Source: Aaosphaeria pasadenensis
Lineage: Eukaryota > Ascomycota > Dothideomycetes > Pleosporales
DNA: 64,000 nucleotides
Reading direction: 5' to 3'
Assembly: GCA_022813625.1 (NCBI GenBank)
Contig: JAKLMB010000009.1
Coordinates: forward strand, 1,116,001 to 1,180,000
Part shown: positions 32,103 to 44,309 of the stretch, one piece after another
Position numbering within the stretch: the first letter of the stretch is position 1
Layout: each line of letters starts with the position of its first letter
Position numbers and translations under genes: made by a program
Notes under the pieces: model-generated
Told to the model about the DNA's origin: nothing
Database searches by the model: none
What the model saw: only the letters and a program-made list of their open reading frames with translations

Positions 32103-34946
32103 GGTCAAGTTGACGAGGCCGAGAGATGGAGATTGTGGGGGGTTGTTGACCGAGGCGCAAAAGGGAGATTGTTTGTTAGCTTGGGGTTTAAGGTACGAGT
32201 AGAGAGACGTCGATGGTTTGGAGATGGGGAGGATCGTCGGCGGAAGTTGTTCCGGGTCACCAGCCACAGTTGACCACCTTTTTCACATCCACCGTACACA
32301 GTGTAGCTACAGGTTCACAGTCTACAATCCATAGTCCAGACTCCAGTCTACTGTGTACAATCTACGAAGAGCCCAATTGACTGATCAGCACGCTCCGTCC
32401 GTCGAAACACCGCGCCACATGACTGCGTCCGTGATTCTCTCATTCTTTGCACATGCCCGTATAGGAAGCTCGACGGAGACGGGAAGTCGGCATTGCGCCA
32501 CAGCTGGTGGAGATTACAAGTACTCGTACCTGGGAACGAGCCACTACCGGGTAACTAGAGTAACTAGAGTAACTAGAGTAGGGGGTAGTGAGGGGAAACA
32601 AAAAAAGAAGAATGATGGCGCGGAAGTTGAAACAACGGGAGAGGGGAGTGTTAATTCACTCATTACCACCACGTGCTGCTTCAATGGAGAAAACCGATTG
32701 TGGAGATTGTATATATGATACGTTGCTGTGTTTTCATTTAGACATATAGAGACAGTGTTGAGCAAGGTGGATTTGACTGTGCTTTGATAGTTATGCAGTG
32801 TAATTATGCTTCTTGTTCTCTATCTAGACAACGAGGAGGTCGACAGAGACAACCATCGAAATGGACTAACTCGTTCAACCACTCTTCAAGATAACCGTTA
32901 CCTCGTAGGCAATCGTATCTCCTACCCGTACTCTGTCCAGTCTGTCGTGCATCGGAGATTGTTTGCTAGTAGACGGGACGAAATGGGGCGGTGCAGGGAG
33001 AAAAGACTGCGCCACCGCGAAAGAACAAATTTGACCAGGTGTAGCGACCGACTGCAAATCCCATTGGAAAATTGTCGTCATCAGCAGGCATGCATGCATA
33101 GTTGCACAATGAGGAGATCCGAATTGATTGATTGATCGTCGAGTGGACGGTCTGCATTACCCGAACGAATGACACTTGTGAGGGCTGTGATGGATGTGAT
33201 GGCTGGTCAACTGACGTCTTTTTCACACGTGAGGGATTTCTCCTTTCATGTTCCTCGGTATGTACTGTATACTGTATACTCTCTGTATGTACACTGTACT
33301 GTGCATCGTCATAGTCATAGGTCATAGATACAGAGACAACCATGATGATAATGATAGTAACGAATATCTCTCCTATACCTATAGAGCGCAAGTAGTTTCC
33401 ATATGCGGGAGAGTAACCGTGGAATAGGAAAGCCAGCCCTATTTGAAGGGAACTGACTAGGGAGTGGTCGGTCCACTGGTTCCAGGAGTCAGGGCAGGTC
33501 AAGTAGTTAGGTCAAGAGTAAGGATAAGACTGGGACTGGACTTTTCTGGTGTTTCTTTTTATAGCCGGACGCTGGGACACCCAGTGAACGACTCTCCTTT
33601 TACTCTTGTGCTCTGTCTACTACAATACTCTATAGAGAGTACCAAGTATCGTTATTGTTATTGTCAAGATTGGTTCTGTCACTTCTCTGCCCATATACCA
33701 TCGATTGTATCACCACATACACACAGTATACAGACAGTAGTTGTCATACTCTTCTATTCTGTATAGCCTCATTCAAGTACTCTGTACATCTACTAGTATT
33801 ACCTGTAAGTATCCGTCCCCAAGCCCAAGAACAAAGCCCCCCCAGCCCAGCCCAGCCAGCCCAGCCAGTCCAGTCAAGCCAAACATTCTCAGCTCAGCTG
33901 TCTCCCTTCTTGAGTCCTTATTACTGTATTCTCATTACCTATTATTCTTCCTATTCCCAAGCCCTTTGATGTTCATAACCTATTTTACCTATTCAATCCC
34001 TCCTTCTCCTCCTTTCCTTCTTTTCCCTCCATCTTCAACCATCCTTCCCCCTCCTGGATGATTGTTTTGCGAAGTATTATAACACAAGAAACAACCATCT
34101 ACGGGGTACACTACTAGCTGGGAGGCCTACCTAGTAGGAGTACGAGGATACTCGTTGTTAGTTGGGGAGGAGAGTCGACTTTCTCCGCTCACTAACTACC
34201 TACTAAACTCCTTCCCTCCCTCATCCACTTGCGCATACGCGGCTGGGGCCTTATTCACTCAACGCAACCCTTTTCTTTCTTCCTCTCCATCCTTTCACTC
34301 TTCACTCTTCCACCACCAGCATCACACATTATCGTTACAATCACCACTATCGCTTACCGCTCCTCCACTCGCTCACTTCGCTCACTTTCCGCGCAAATCA
34401 TCAGACCACTCCTCTTCGCATTCCGCCAGAGCCAAGCTTCGCCTCCGTTTCAGATCATACTGTTCATTGCTGCTCGTTGCTGCTGCTCCTCCTACCGCGA
34501 CAACACACACCTACGCACATAGAAACCTCCCACCAATTCCTCAACCCCAGCCGTTTCACCTTCCTCCCTTCCGGCTTCCCTGGCCTCTTGCCTTCCTGCG
34601 ACGCATCATCGCCAATACCACTCAGCTGCCTCACACTGGTCTCACTCCTCGTTGCTCTCCACATCCTCCATCCATCCATAACAACCACCCGCATCCCGCA
34701 TCCCACAACCCTATCCCCATACCTATCCCGACCGACCGTTTGTTGTCGTCGCCGCCGCCGTCGTAACCTTCGTCGTCGCGCGTCGCAATCCAACAAACGT
34801 CTTGAGCTGCCAGTTCTCGTCGTTCACTTCGACCGCGCACTCACTCCCCGCTCCGCTACCTCTCTTCAGCCGCCATCTCGCGGCTGTCACCCGTTGCCAA
34901 AATTACTCACCACGAGTCACGAGCATCCCTCCTCGGAGGCCAGCCT
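32103..34946. other. long divergent intergenic region (2.8 kb) with small repeats
   Basis: The longest gene-free stretch in the window. It holds a 9-nt unit GTAACTAGA in three tandem copies (32551-32580), a CCCAG/CCAG strip (about 33837-33872), TACTGTA-type short repeats (about 33255-33300) and, from about 34200, a C/T-rich leader up to the UPF0658 start. Open frames here have skewed compositions and no recognisable domain. Confidence 0.5.
32551..32580 (+). repeat. tandem 9-nt repeat, three copies
   Basis: GTAACTAGA is repeated three times without error and followed by GTA. It lies about 450 bases upstream of the PSY4 start. Confidence 0.85.
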
Positions 34947-36226
34947 ATGGACCGCAACTTTCAGCCTTACGAAAACAACACATACAACAACTACCAACCA
35001 CAATCATACGAACCGCAACCCGGCGGATACCACCATCGCGAGGGCTTCCCTACACAACTCCCACCACCCGTCCGACGGACTCCCAGAATGTACATTCCAC
35101 AGTCAAAATGGACCTGGGCATTCATGCTCATCTCCCTCCTCCAGGCCATCGTTGCCCTCGGCCTCGAAGCGTATGTTTGCTCCTGTAACTCCCCAAAACC
35201 TCCCAAAGATTCTCTACTGACATGCACCAGGTACGTCTTTGGTCGATTCCAGAACAGTCTGCGAGAAAACATACCGAACCAACACAATGAAACCCGCACC
35301 ATCCCCACATACCTCGCAGTTTTCATGTTCGGATACATCTACCAGATCATACTCGTATACGATGCCTTGCGCATGAAGAACACCATTCAAGTCATCGGAC
35401 TCGTTCTCTATAACATCGGCATCTTGATCTACGCCGCCATCCAGATGGACCAGATCAAGGATGCCGTGCAGTACCTCGACAAGCAGACCTTCATCACCGA
35501 CCATCTCTTCTGGCAGCAGGTGAGGGGCATCTTGATCGCCCTCCCCATCCTGATGGCCGCCGGCACTCTAGCTCTGGCCTTCGTCGCCTGGAAGCTTTAC
35601 GACGAGTTCGCATGGACCATCTACAAGCACATCAGTGCCGATCTGCGCCTGAAGAGGAGATATCTGACGTACCAGGTAAGTTTCCCGTTGCGACCGATCT
35701 ACAGCAAGGCCGCATCACTCATCAGTTCTAGATTTACATCGCCCTTCTCAAGTTCGACTTCTTTTTCTTCCTCGCCTTCACGGTCCAGTTCCTGGTCGTG
35801 GTCGAGAACACATCCACCGTCGAACTGGCCTTGACCGCCGCCGCCCTCGCCATCACCTTCGTCTTCCTTATCCTCGCCGCCTACTGGGTCCGCCGGGAGT
35901 CCGTTGCCGGAATGATCGTCATCATCATCATCTACTTCATCGCGCTCGCCTATTTCCTGTTCAAGCTCATCCGAATGTACGCCGCCGACAAGGAGCGACT
36001 TCTGGATTACATGCCCGCCAGGAAGAGTTTGACCAGTTTCGCTGTGCTCACGATCCTCCTGGTCATCGTAACCATTGTTATCGCATGCATCTGCACGCAC
36101 AACTTCAACAAGGGCCTGAAACCCCACGTGAACAGCAAGAAGGCCAGTGCAACCAAGGGTGCAAATGGCACCGAGATGCCGTATGTGAGCGGCCCCCAGC
36201 CAAGCCAACGGATGGAGATTGATTAA
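34947..36226 (+). CDS. UPF0658 Golgi apparatus membrane protein
   Basis: Multi-pass membrane protein of a fungal family located to the Golgi in fission yeast; its molecular role is unknown. Exons 34947-35170, 35231-35675 and 35732-36226 give 387 residues. The Tyr/Pro/Gln-rich cytosolic N-terminus (about 1-50) is followed by SKWTWAFMLISLLQAIVALG (TM1), VFMFGYIYQIILVYDALRMK, IGILIYAAIQMDQIKDA, then several further helices; the junction YQ/IYIALLKFDFFFFLAFT is the family's most typical segment. About seven to eight membrane spans are visible. The C-terminus is hydrophilic with a Lys/Ala-rich tail. Confidence 0.88.
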
Positions 36227-36790
36227 AGAAGAGACGAGAGGAAGAGAGGAGAGAAGAGAAGAATAATCAACCATGTCAAAACCAATTTCATGTCTATTAC
36301 CCCATTTTTTCAAAAAACTCGCACGATGACTACCCACCTTTCTCTGTCCTGGACCTGCGTCTCTTCTTTTCTTTTTCCACTGGGGTTTTTTTGGTTGTTC
36401 TGTCTGCGTTTTGCGTTGCATTTGCCCTGGATGGACGGCTTTGGGATTCGGTTCTTGGGTACGGGTTCGTTTACACACACCGAACGACACACAACCCAGG
36501 GGGGCTCATGGCGTTATATATCTATCTTGCGGGGAGACACAACTGATTGAGGCTTTGTCGGTGTCCCCTCGCCTTTTTCTCTCTGAAACTATTAAAGAAA
36601 CTTCCTCCACCTTTCATCCCGGTGGCCTGGAATCCCGTGTCATACACTTTACATATACCGCGATGGGGACAATGATGCTTGGACATCCTTGGGATGGGAT
36701 TGAGAAAGGAGAAATAGTGCCCAAGCGGCTCTACGCCTTTTCTTTGAAGCATCTTCATGCACGATCTCGAGTTTGAATAAAAAGGAAGAA

Positions 36791-36866
36791 GGAAGGAAGG
36801 AAGGAAGGAAGGAAGGAAGGAAGGAAGGAAGGAAGGAAGGAAGGAAGGAAGGAAGGAAGGAAGGAA
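36791..36866 (+). repeat. GGAA tetranucleotide microsatellite (19 units)
   Basis: Nineteen uninterrupted GGAA units, preceded by imperfect GAA-rich sequence. It lies in the 3' flank of the UPF0658 gene. Copy number is likely variable between strains. Confidence 0.97.
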
Positions 36867-37390
36867 TACCCCCACACACCACGAATGGAACAAGTTTTTT
36901 TTTCACTATAACTAGATTTCGTGTCATCAATGAACGACTTTACTCTACTTTACTTCTGAACTCCATAAAACGTGCTTCATCACTCCATCACCCAGGTATA
37001 CGAAGCTCCGCGTAAGAACATTGAGGTCAGGGAAATTGAATGAGTGCATGAGAGTATGAGAGATACTACTGTACGCAGCGGAGTATATATACACGCTGGA
37101 TCCGCCTGCATATCCACAGGAGGACTAGAGGAAAACCAAAATGTCCAACACTGTGTACGTGCTACTTCCCAGCTAGCTGGAAGGGAGCGTGAGAGGTACG
37201 TTGACATCCAGAGAGCTACGTCCTCGACATCGGTCGTCAAGAGTCGTCGTCGAGATTCCTCGAGTCAGTACCTAGGTACGTATATCACACTTCCGCCATC
37301 TCTAGCAGAGTATCATGACATACGGTGATTCCCAGTGAGAAGTAATGATGAGTACTTGTGTATTTCCTTTCTACCGTACTGTTTATTATC

Positions 37391-37412
37391 TACCTAGGTA
37401 GGTACCTAGGTA
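37391..37412. repeat. pair of TACCTAGGTA palindromes
   Basis: Two perfect 10-bp palindromes 12 bases apart; another perfect copy is at 37269-37278 and one more at 20839-20848. All are intergenic. Confidence 0.8.
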
Positions 37413-38217
37413 GGCAGGTAGGCGTAGTAAATAGTGGTGTATCGTAGATTGTTAGTAATGATTAACGTAGAACATGTCAAATGGAGAAAGCTGTGTGGAG
37501 AGGCGGAGAGGGGCGGAGGTGCCTTTTTGGGAAAGTGTCGTGTATGTCCAGATTGGTGCTCTAAAAACATGGGACTTCTTAGATTCACTGGTGAAAGGTA
37601 CACGACCACTCGACAAGTCATTCAAGAGTCCAGACCTTTCTCACAATCACCATAGGTAACTATCCTATATTGTGTACTGTGTAGGTGGTTAGAGTGAAAA
37701 AGACCCTCGTTACGAACACAGTATCTCCGCCCACCTAGCAACACCCCCCTGCTTACTCAAAAGCCCTGACAAGGGTCCCCATTGGGTTTGGCGGGCCCGA
37801 CCCACTTTCACAACTACATCATCGGGTTTTTTGGGGGTGGTGGTGGTAGTGGTGGTGGGTGAATAAAGGTGTGACGACAATTCCTCGATCGCTTTTACTC
37901 CTCTTCTTGCTCTTCTTCCACTTCTGCTGCTACATAGGCGCGTATTTCGGTCGTGCTGTTCTGCGACTTCTTCACAACTTTTACGACTTCTACATCATAG
38001 GAGTGGAAGACTACTCGAGGGATTTGGCTCGAAGCGCACACGGATAGCGAGCCGATTGATCTGCAGTTTGCGAAGTGAAGCGATAACGAAGCTCTCCTCT
38101 GTTTACCACGACCCACTTCCGCCCTCGACACACCCTTCAATCCTCGAGAGCAGGACGGGATCAAGAGAATATCGGAAGAACATTCGAGTCGCACATACAC
38201 ACACGGAATAGAAGACC

Positions 38218-38977
38218 ATGGCGTTCCGATGGTACCAGGCGAAACTTCGCACCGCGCCGCTGTTGACGCAGGCGACTACTACCGCTGTATGTTCTACCCT
38301 TCCCCTCGCTTTCTACCGTGGCTGGATTGTTTCTTGCTTTTCGTTTAGTTTGTTGTGAAGGCATTGAAAGCATTGAGGCGCATTGCGACAAGAGCGATGG
38401 ACTGACGATATGGCATAGGTTCTCTTCGGCCTCGGCGACGTGCTATCGCAGCACGCGGTGGAGAAAGTCGAGAAGCATAGTTATGCGCGGACGGGACGCA
38501 TGGCGTTGTACGGTGGTGGTACGTCTCCTCTCCCCCCTTCCTCCTCCTCAATTCCTAACCTAACCTCTCCATCCAGCCGTCTTCGGACCCGCCGCAACAA
38601 AATGGTACCAATTCCTAGCCTCGCGCGTCAACCTCAGCACCACGAACCGCACCATCGCCGCGCGCGTCGCCTGCGACCAATTCCTCTTCGCGCCGACCAA
38701 CATGGCGTTCTTCCTGTCCTCGATGGCGTACCTCGAGGGCTCGTCCCCAGCCGAGAAACTCAAGAAGGCGTATGTCCCCGGCATGCTGAATAACTTCCTA
38801 TTGTGGCCGGGCGTGCAGGCGGTGAATTTCAAGTTCGTGCCGTTGGAGCATCGGGTGCTGGTTGTGAATTGTGTGGCGCTGGGGTGGAATTGCTATTTGA
38901 GTTATTTGAACAGTGGGGGTGGGGAGAGGCCTGAGGTGGAGGAGAAGGTGGTGGAGAAGGTGGAGGGGAAGCTGTAG
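38218..38977 (+). CDS. SYM1: Mpv17/PMP22 family mitochondrial inner-membrane protein Sym1
   Basis: Small inner-membrane channel-like protein linked to mitochondrial metabolism under stress in yeast. Exons 38218-38286, 38419-38518 and 38577-38977 give 189 residues. The start MAFRWYQAKLRTAPLLTQ and the next segment VLFGLGDVLSQHAVEK are the conserved N-terminal signature, followed by RTGRMALYGG/AVFGPAATKWYQFL, ACDQFLFAPTNMAFFL, and the C-terminal LWPGVQAVNFKFVPLEHRVL region, together covering four membrane helices. The final 20 residues are charged and variable. Length and motif order fit the family; the introns are 132 and 58 nt. Confidence 0.93.
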
Positions 38978-39871
38978 AGGGACTTGGGACTTTCTGTCTG
39001 ATGGAATGGATCTCTTATGCGTGTTGGCCGTCGTGAGGGCGGGCGGCTGTGGAAAGAGGACGAGGTGCTTTCTTACACACGCTCGCTCCTCGGGGGGGGA
39101 GGGGGGGGGGGGGATTTTCCCTTTTTGCAGCCTTTCATATGCGTGTACGAATGGATGGGCGTAGTAGAATACGTTATCACAGCCTCCTTTGGCTGGGCGA
39201 CTGCGACATGGCGGATTTATATTCTCGATGCTGATAGAAATACAAATACACTAGCATTCACCTTTCCTCCATCCCATCTCTACATACATGTACGAAAGTC
39301 CCGTTGTAGCATGCTAGTCAAAACGCACCACCAGTTTTCCCACATGAGCAGATGGACCACCGTCGGCTTTACACGCCCCTATCAATCAAACGTCTGGGGA
39401 TGGAAAGGCTCTGTGGCGTGCGGTTCAGTGGATTTGGTGGTGTTGGATTGCATGTTGGAACAAACAGTACGGCTTGGTTCACTCTCAGGTAGGTAGCAAG
39501 ACGAATCCTCGTCTTCCATTATACTCAACCCTCTCGAGGTTGGTACGTCATGCTAACATCATGCCATCACCAAAGTCACAACATCACGCACCCTCAAAAA
39601 CCTTCACATCAGGAGTAACAATTATAGATTTGCTATACTCTATCTACTCAACCACCGCCATTGGTAGTCGTATGGTTTGTGCTGTGTGGGGGTATCCAAA
39701 AAAAAACCGGAGAAAAGACAATCGCAATCGCGATCTCAAAAACGTAAACGCGTCAAACGTAAGAATGCGAGAAATATGAGAAAAATGCTAGATCGACTCG
39801 ACGAAAAACCAATCGCCCGAGTCGAAGAAGACGACGAGAAGGGGGAGAAAGAGGGAGTAAAGGGTTTATGT
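38978..39871. other. intergenic region between convergent genes with poly-G run
   Basis: About 890 bases with a 22-base G-run interrupted once by A (39092-39113). No gene is supported. Confidence 0.5.
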
Positions 39872-42302
39872 CTACGTCGCCGCTCTCTCCTCGAGCGCCT
39901 CGCCCAGTGCGTCGGCGTCGACTTCGTCCGCGGTGACGACGACCTTGGTGGGCGTCTCGGGGATGTCGAAGAAGCCCCATATCGGGCCGGACTGGTTGAC
40001 GCCGGAGGGTCGTAGACGGGGCGGGGCGGGGTCCTTTTTCTTCGCCGCCGCGGTAGCCGTCGCGTCAGTCTTCTTCGAAGCGCTGGACGAGCTTTGCACG
40101 GTTTGTGCGGATTGGGAGGAAGCGGAGGATTCGGGGCGCGGGGAGAGGGGTGAGGGCGATGTGGGTGCGGGCGTGGCGCCCCATTTGCCGAAGACCCAGC
40201 CGCCGACTTTCTTGCCTAGGGCGACGCCGGTGTAGGAGGAGGAGGGGGAGGGGCTTTGCTTGCTGGCGGAGGTGCTGCGTTTCTGGGCGACCATCGAGCC
40301 GTAGAGGAGGGAGCGCGTGTCGAGGCGTCCTGGGCGGGAGGTTGACATTCGGGCGGAGGCGGTGGCGGTCCAGGGGGTGAGTTCTGGTTCGATGGATGAG
40401 GAGGCTGGGGCGTGGCTTGCGAAGCGAGGGGAGGAGGATAGGAGGAGTTGTGAGGGGCGGGATTGGAGGGTGTGGATGTCCATGCCGGAGATTGATATTA
40501 GGGATTCGTGGGATGCGGCGCGGCGGATTGTAGGGCGGGATGGGGTGGCGTCGAAGTCGATGCCTAGGTCGAGGTCTTGTGCAGGTGAAGGGGTGGCTAT
40601 GACGGAGTCGTCGTCGTGGGTCACTTCTTCGATTCTACTTTCTTCGTCTTCTTCGGGTATCGTTGAATGTAGAGATGGAGATAAGGTAAATATGTCGTTG
40701 GATAGTGAATGTGCGGGACTGACTGCTGAGATCACGGCCGTGGCGCTTGATTTCGTCGTAAGAGCAATAGGTGACGATACGCTGCGGATGGTAGCCAAAC
40801 TGGGCGGCTTTAGACTTTGCGACGTGCGTCGTTTGTGGCGGACCAGGCCGTCTGAATTCTCTGCGTACTTCGAAGGCTCGAACATGGGAGAAGCAGGATT
40901 GACGCTGTCCGATGGACTTGTAGGCCGTGATGAATCGTACGCTGCATCACTAAAGACTCGGTCGTAAATCGAGTCCCGATGTGACACAGATAGTGGTGAC
41001 CCCGGTAATGATGGTGGACACAGCGTGGTGGCATTCGACCACCTGTTCGGGTTCGGAGGCACGGAAACGGCTGTCTGTGACAGAATGGCTGCAGGTGCTG
41101 ACGGCTCTTGCAGTGCTGGAGGCATAAAGTGCCCCGGAGTAAGGCTATACCGCTTTTTCTTTGGACGACGCGGCGCTTGAGCCTTTGGCGGCTCTTTCTT
41201 TGGAGGAGGACCATGGTAATGATGATGGATGTGCAATTCCTGATTGAAGATCGTTTCATTACCCAATTCCTTCTGCAGACTCGTGGCTGTCGCTACTGGA
41301 TTGCTGGAATGTTCCAATACTGGCGATACCGGTTGGTGAGCTCGGAGCTGATCTCTCAGTCGTTCCACCTCCTCATTCGAAGTTGTGAGCATATCGCGAA
41401 GTTCCAGAATTCCATGTTGTAGATTAGCGTTGTCGAGCAGAATGTCCTTGACGAAGTGCGACACGACGTTCGTCCCGGGTTTTTCCTGTTGTCCTGCTTT
41501 TGCTTTCAATCTGCCTGCTGCCGTCGCCAGTTCCTGGTCCACCGCCATGCGCCGCTCCATGCGCGCCACGATCTCCACATGCCGTTCCCGTTCTTCTTTG
41601 GCCTCTTTTTCAATGCGGTCGATTTGGTCTTGGAGATCTCCTATGGTCTTTTCTGCCCTGCGCCACCTCTGAATAGCCGTACGTTCGTCGCCAACCTTGT
41701 CGTCCAGCGTTCCCTGCAGTGACACCTGCTCCCGTTCCAGCTCAATCAGTTGGCGTTCTAGCATCTGCGTGCGGGCAGCAAGCGACGACAGACGCTGGAT
41801 CTCGTCTTCGGTGGAGTGGAGGGTATCAGTCAAGGCCTTGATCTGCGCATCCGAGTCTGCGACAGCACCGTTGAGGTGCTCGAGCTGGTCGAGGAGGTCC
41901 CGGTTTGCCTTAATGGTCTGCGCATTCTTGTCCTCCAATTCCCGCTTCTCCCTTTCCAGATTCTCAATGGTGCGGAGCATGTTGTGGCGCTCGCGCTCCG
42001 AGTCGGCGACGTAGCTCTCATGGCGGACGAGCAGTGCCTGCAAGGTGAAGGTTAGCGACATGGCCTCTTGAATTATACGAGCGGGCTCTAGACGAGCGTC
42101 GCGAACTACGGAAGAGTGTCGATGGGGGCATGTTATGTCATACCTGACCCAGTTGGGCAGCCTTTAAGACATCACGTTCGAGACCATCGAGCTGCGCGTT
42201 GTTGTGTGCGAGAAAGACACATTCTGGGGAGCCACAGCAACATCGTGGAATGTTGTTGTTGTTGACATTGGATTGGCTGGAGGAGGGGGTGCGATGGTCC
42301 AT
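39872..42302 (-). CDS. long coiled-coil protein with cysteine-rich N-terminus, function unknown
   Basis: Looks like a conserved fungal structural protein, but I cannot name it. Exon 1 42302-42144 and exon 2 42037-39872, separated by a 106-nt intron, give 774 residues. Exon 1 encodes an Asn-rich start and a compact Cys motif (PRCCCGSPECVFLAHN), then enters a coiled coil that continues in exon 2 to about residue 285 with heptads rich in Glu, Arg and Leu. A conserved-looking break reads NVVSHFVKDILLDNANLQHG. The rest (about 290-774) is Ser/Pro-rich and disordered, with a Lys-rich patch and a C-terminal hydrophobic/acidic piece (SGPIWGFFDIPETP). If exon 1 is missed, the ORF appears to start inside the intron (MSLTFTLQ), which is an artefact. 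A scaffold role at microtubule centres, septa or cortex is possible only by analogy. Confidence 0.8.
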
Positions 42303-43624
42303 GGTTGTCGGGATATTAAGCGTGCGGGGCAGCCGACACGCGTGGAGAAGTCCAGGTCGGTTCTGGTAAGGTTATGGCGAGCGAGGGAGGAGAGGGAGGG
42401 CGAGGGTGAGGGAGAGAATATGTGAGGGGAGATATGGTCCACGATGCAGCAACGGAGGCGACGGCGGTGAGTGGCATCCTTTGGGACGAGACGACGTGTA
42501 GATGGACTTTTTTCTTATCGATAGTAGTGCATGTCCGTGTAAGTAAGTGTAGGTGCGTGAGTGGAGTCGAGGAGTATGTGTTGTTGGGTTGTGAAAGTGT
42601 GTATGAACGTGTGTATGTGAAGATAGTGAATAGTGAACAGTAGTGAATGGGGTTGTTTTGTTGTTCCTGAGTTGGGAGAGGGGGGGACTAGGGGAGGTCG
42701 AGAGCCAGGATGGGGCATTGGCGTTAAGACGCTGACTCTTGTTTAGTTTAACTCGTGGCAAAACAGGAAAAACATGGCCCACATGGTTCTGCAGTCTTAT
42801 ACAGGATAGTAATAGTAGGCAACATGTAGAGGGACTGGTTGTTATGAACTATCCGGCCTTTGTTTCCTTTACTGGCTGCGAACGTCTCTTGTCCGTTTAT
42901 GCGACTGGCATGGCATGTGGCCGTCTCTTATTGCTCATGTGAACCTCCGCCAATCTGTCGCCATCCACCTGTCAAATCACTATCAACGTACGAGTAGATA
43001 CACCGTAGATCTACTCTGGAGAGAGTACTCCGTATCTACTGTGACTGTCCGATACCAGCCACCTCTTTGGTGCACGCATACATACATACCTCACAGGAAG
43101 CAGGCTTTCACCATACAACATAACCACCCATGACGCATGACCTCACCGCGCATCCCAACCCCTCCCAAACCCTCAAGCCCAATCGTCGCATAATCATAAA
43201 CCTATGAACAATAATGATCAAATCGACGTAAAGGCCCTTATGAAAATAAATAGGAGGTCTGGCAGCGCGCCTTGCGGTGGTTTTTCCCTCCGTCCGCCGA
43301 CAACTCCCGCCGTAATCTTAAACAGCGATTTAGTGCGAGATGATTGGGCACGTGACCTTGTTTACTCCGCTCACCATTCACCATTCATCTTCAACCTCGC
43401 ATTTTTGTTCTCGATGTGTTGTGGTGGTTTGAGTGTATAGTTAGATATTGTAGTGTAATGTTTGAGTGATGGATAGGTATAAAGGCTCAGATGTTTGACT
43501 TGGTGAGAGTATCATGTTTAACAGAAGCTATCGATTCAATTCATTCAAGTTCAAAGGCTGCGTATGAAACATTTACATCTTACCGTTCACGTATAAATCA
43601 GTCAAATCTCAAGAAACACCCAAC
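42303..43624. other. divergent intergenic region (1.3 kb)
   Basis: Between the starts of the coiled-coil gene and the small membrane-protein gene. T/G-rich on the plus strand from about 42500 to 42680. No gene or clear element is visible. Confidence 0.5.
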
Positions 43625-44068
43625 ATGACCAACATACTCACCCGCAACCCAACCCTCCGAACAGCCCTACGGCCACACAACCCCGAATTCCTCTCAACCA
43701 AACCACCACTCTCCCCTCTCCGCCCATTCAAGTCCACATACACGACGACGACCACCACACCAAAATCGACAACTCCATCTCCAACCAAGAAAACCACATC
43801 CCCCTCTCAAGAACCACCGCCCTTCCCATCCCTCCTCGCCCTCCTCCGGGAATCGCCCCCTCGAACTCGCTACACAGTCCTCACCTTCCTCGCGCTCCTC
43901 GGCACCGCGGAAACCTCCTTCTGGCTACGTGTTATTTATGAGAAGTTTGTTCGGAAGGATGAGGGGGATGGGCTGTGGGAGAGGTATTTGCTGTTTTTGA
44001 AAGGGGTGAGGGGCGTTTGGTTGGGGTTTTATTGGGGGTGGTGGGGGGAGGGGGTCTGGGGGCTCTGA
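43625..44068 (+). CDS. small probable mitochondrial membrane protein, unknown
   Basis: Not recognised. The single exon encodes 147 residues. The first 60 residues are basic and rich in Thr, Pro and Ser with no acidic residue before about residue 20, resembling a mitochondrial presequence. A possible helix near RYTVLTFLALLGTAETSFWL (about 82-101) could span the membrane, followed by a charged segment (YEKFVRKDEGDGLWERY) and an aromatic Gly/Trp-rich end (GFYWGWWGEGVWGL). ATG context is favourable (A at -3). The compositional coherence and a clean start support a real gene, but homologues need checking. Confidence 0.6.
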   Translation: MTNILTRNPTLRTALRPHNPEFLSTKPPLSPLRPFKSTYTTTTTTPKSTTPSPTKKTTSPSQEPPPFPSLLALLRESPPRTRYTVLTFLALLGTAETSFWLRVIYEKFVRKDEGDGLWERYLLFLKGVRGVWLGFYWGWWGEGVWGL

Positions 44069-44309
44069 TACTGATACTGTGAGGGATGGGGTGGAGGAGG
44101 AGATGACGGAGGCTTGAGATAGGGAGTGTGTTTTTGGTTGAACGTTTGGTTATGGTATTTTGGTTTGGGCCTGTTGAATGGCGTGGGACTATCTATGTGT
44201 ATATGTGTGTACATACACGCTTGTTTTACTATTTTTTCTCTCTCTTCCTTTTGCTTCTGTCATAGGTGTTGGGTTTTATAAATTGTTAGATGTTGGATGT
44301 AGGTTGGCA

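Larger units (their letters stand above)
36227..38217. other. intergenic region (2.0 kb) with microsatellite and palindromic repeats
   Basis: Between two plus-strand genes. It contains a GGAA microsatellite, three perfect TACCTAGGTA palindromes (37269, 37391 and 37403) and a GGT-rich strip near 37835-37860. No gene is supported. Confidence 0.5.

Noticed and set aside
34155..35220. overlapping plus-strand ORFs before the UPF0658 start
   Set aside because: Ser/Thr/Pro/His-rich translations of a C/T-rich leader; no domain, and they run out of frame into the UPF0658 exon 1.
36522..36930. minus-strand ORFs encoding long LPSF repeats
   Set aside because: Direct translation of the GGAA microsatellite; no start context or flanking coding pattern.
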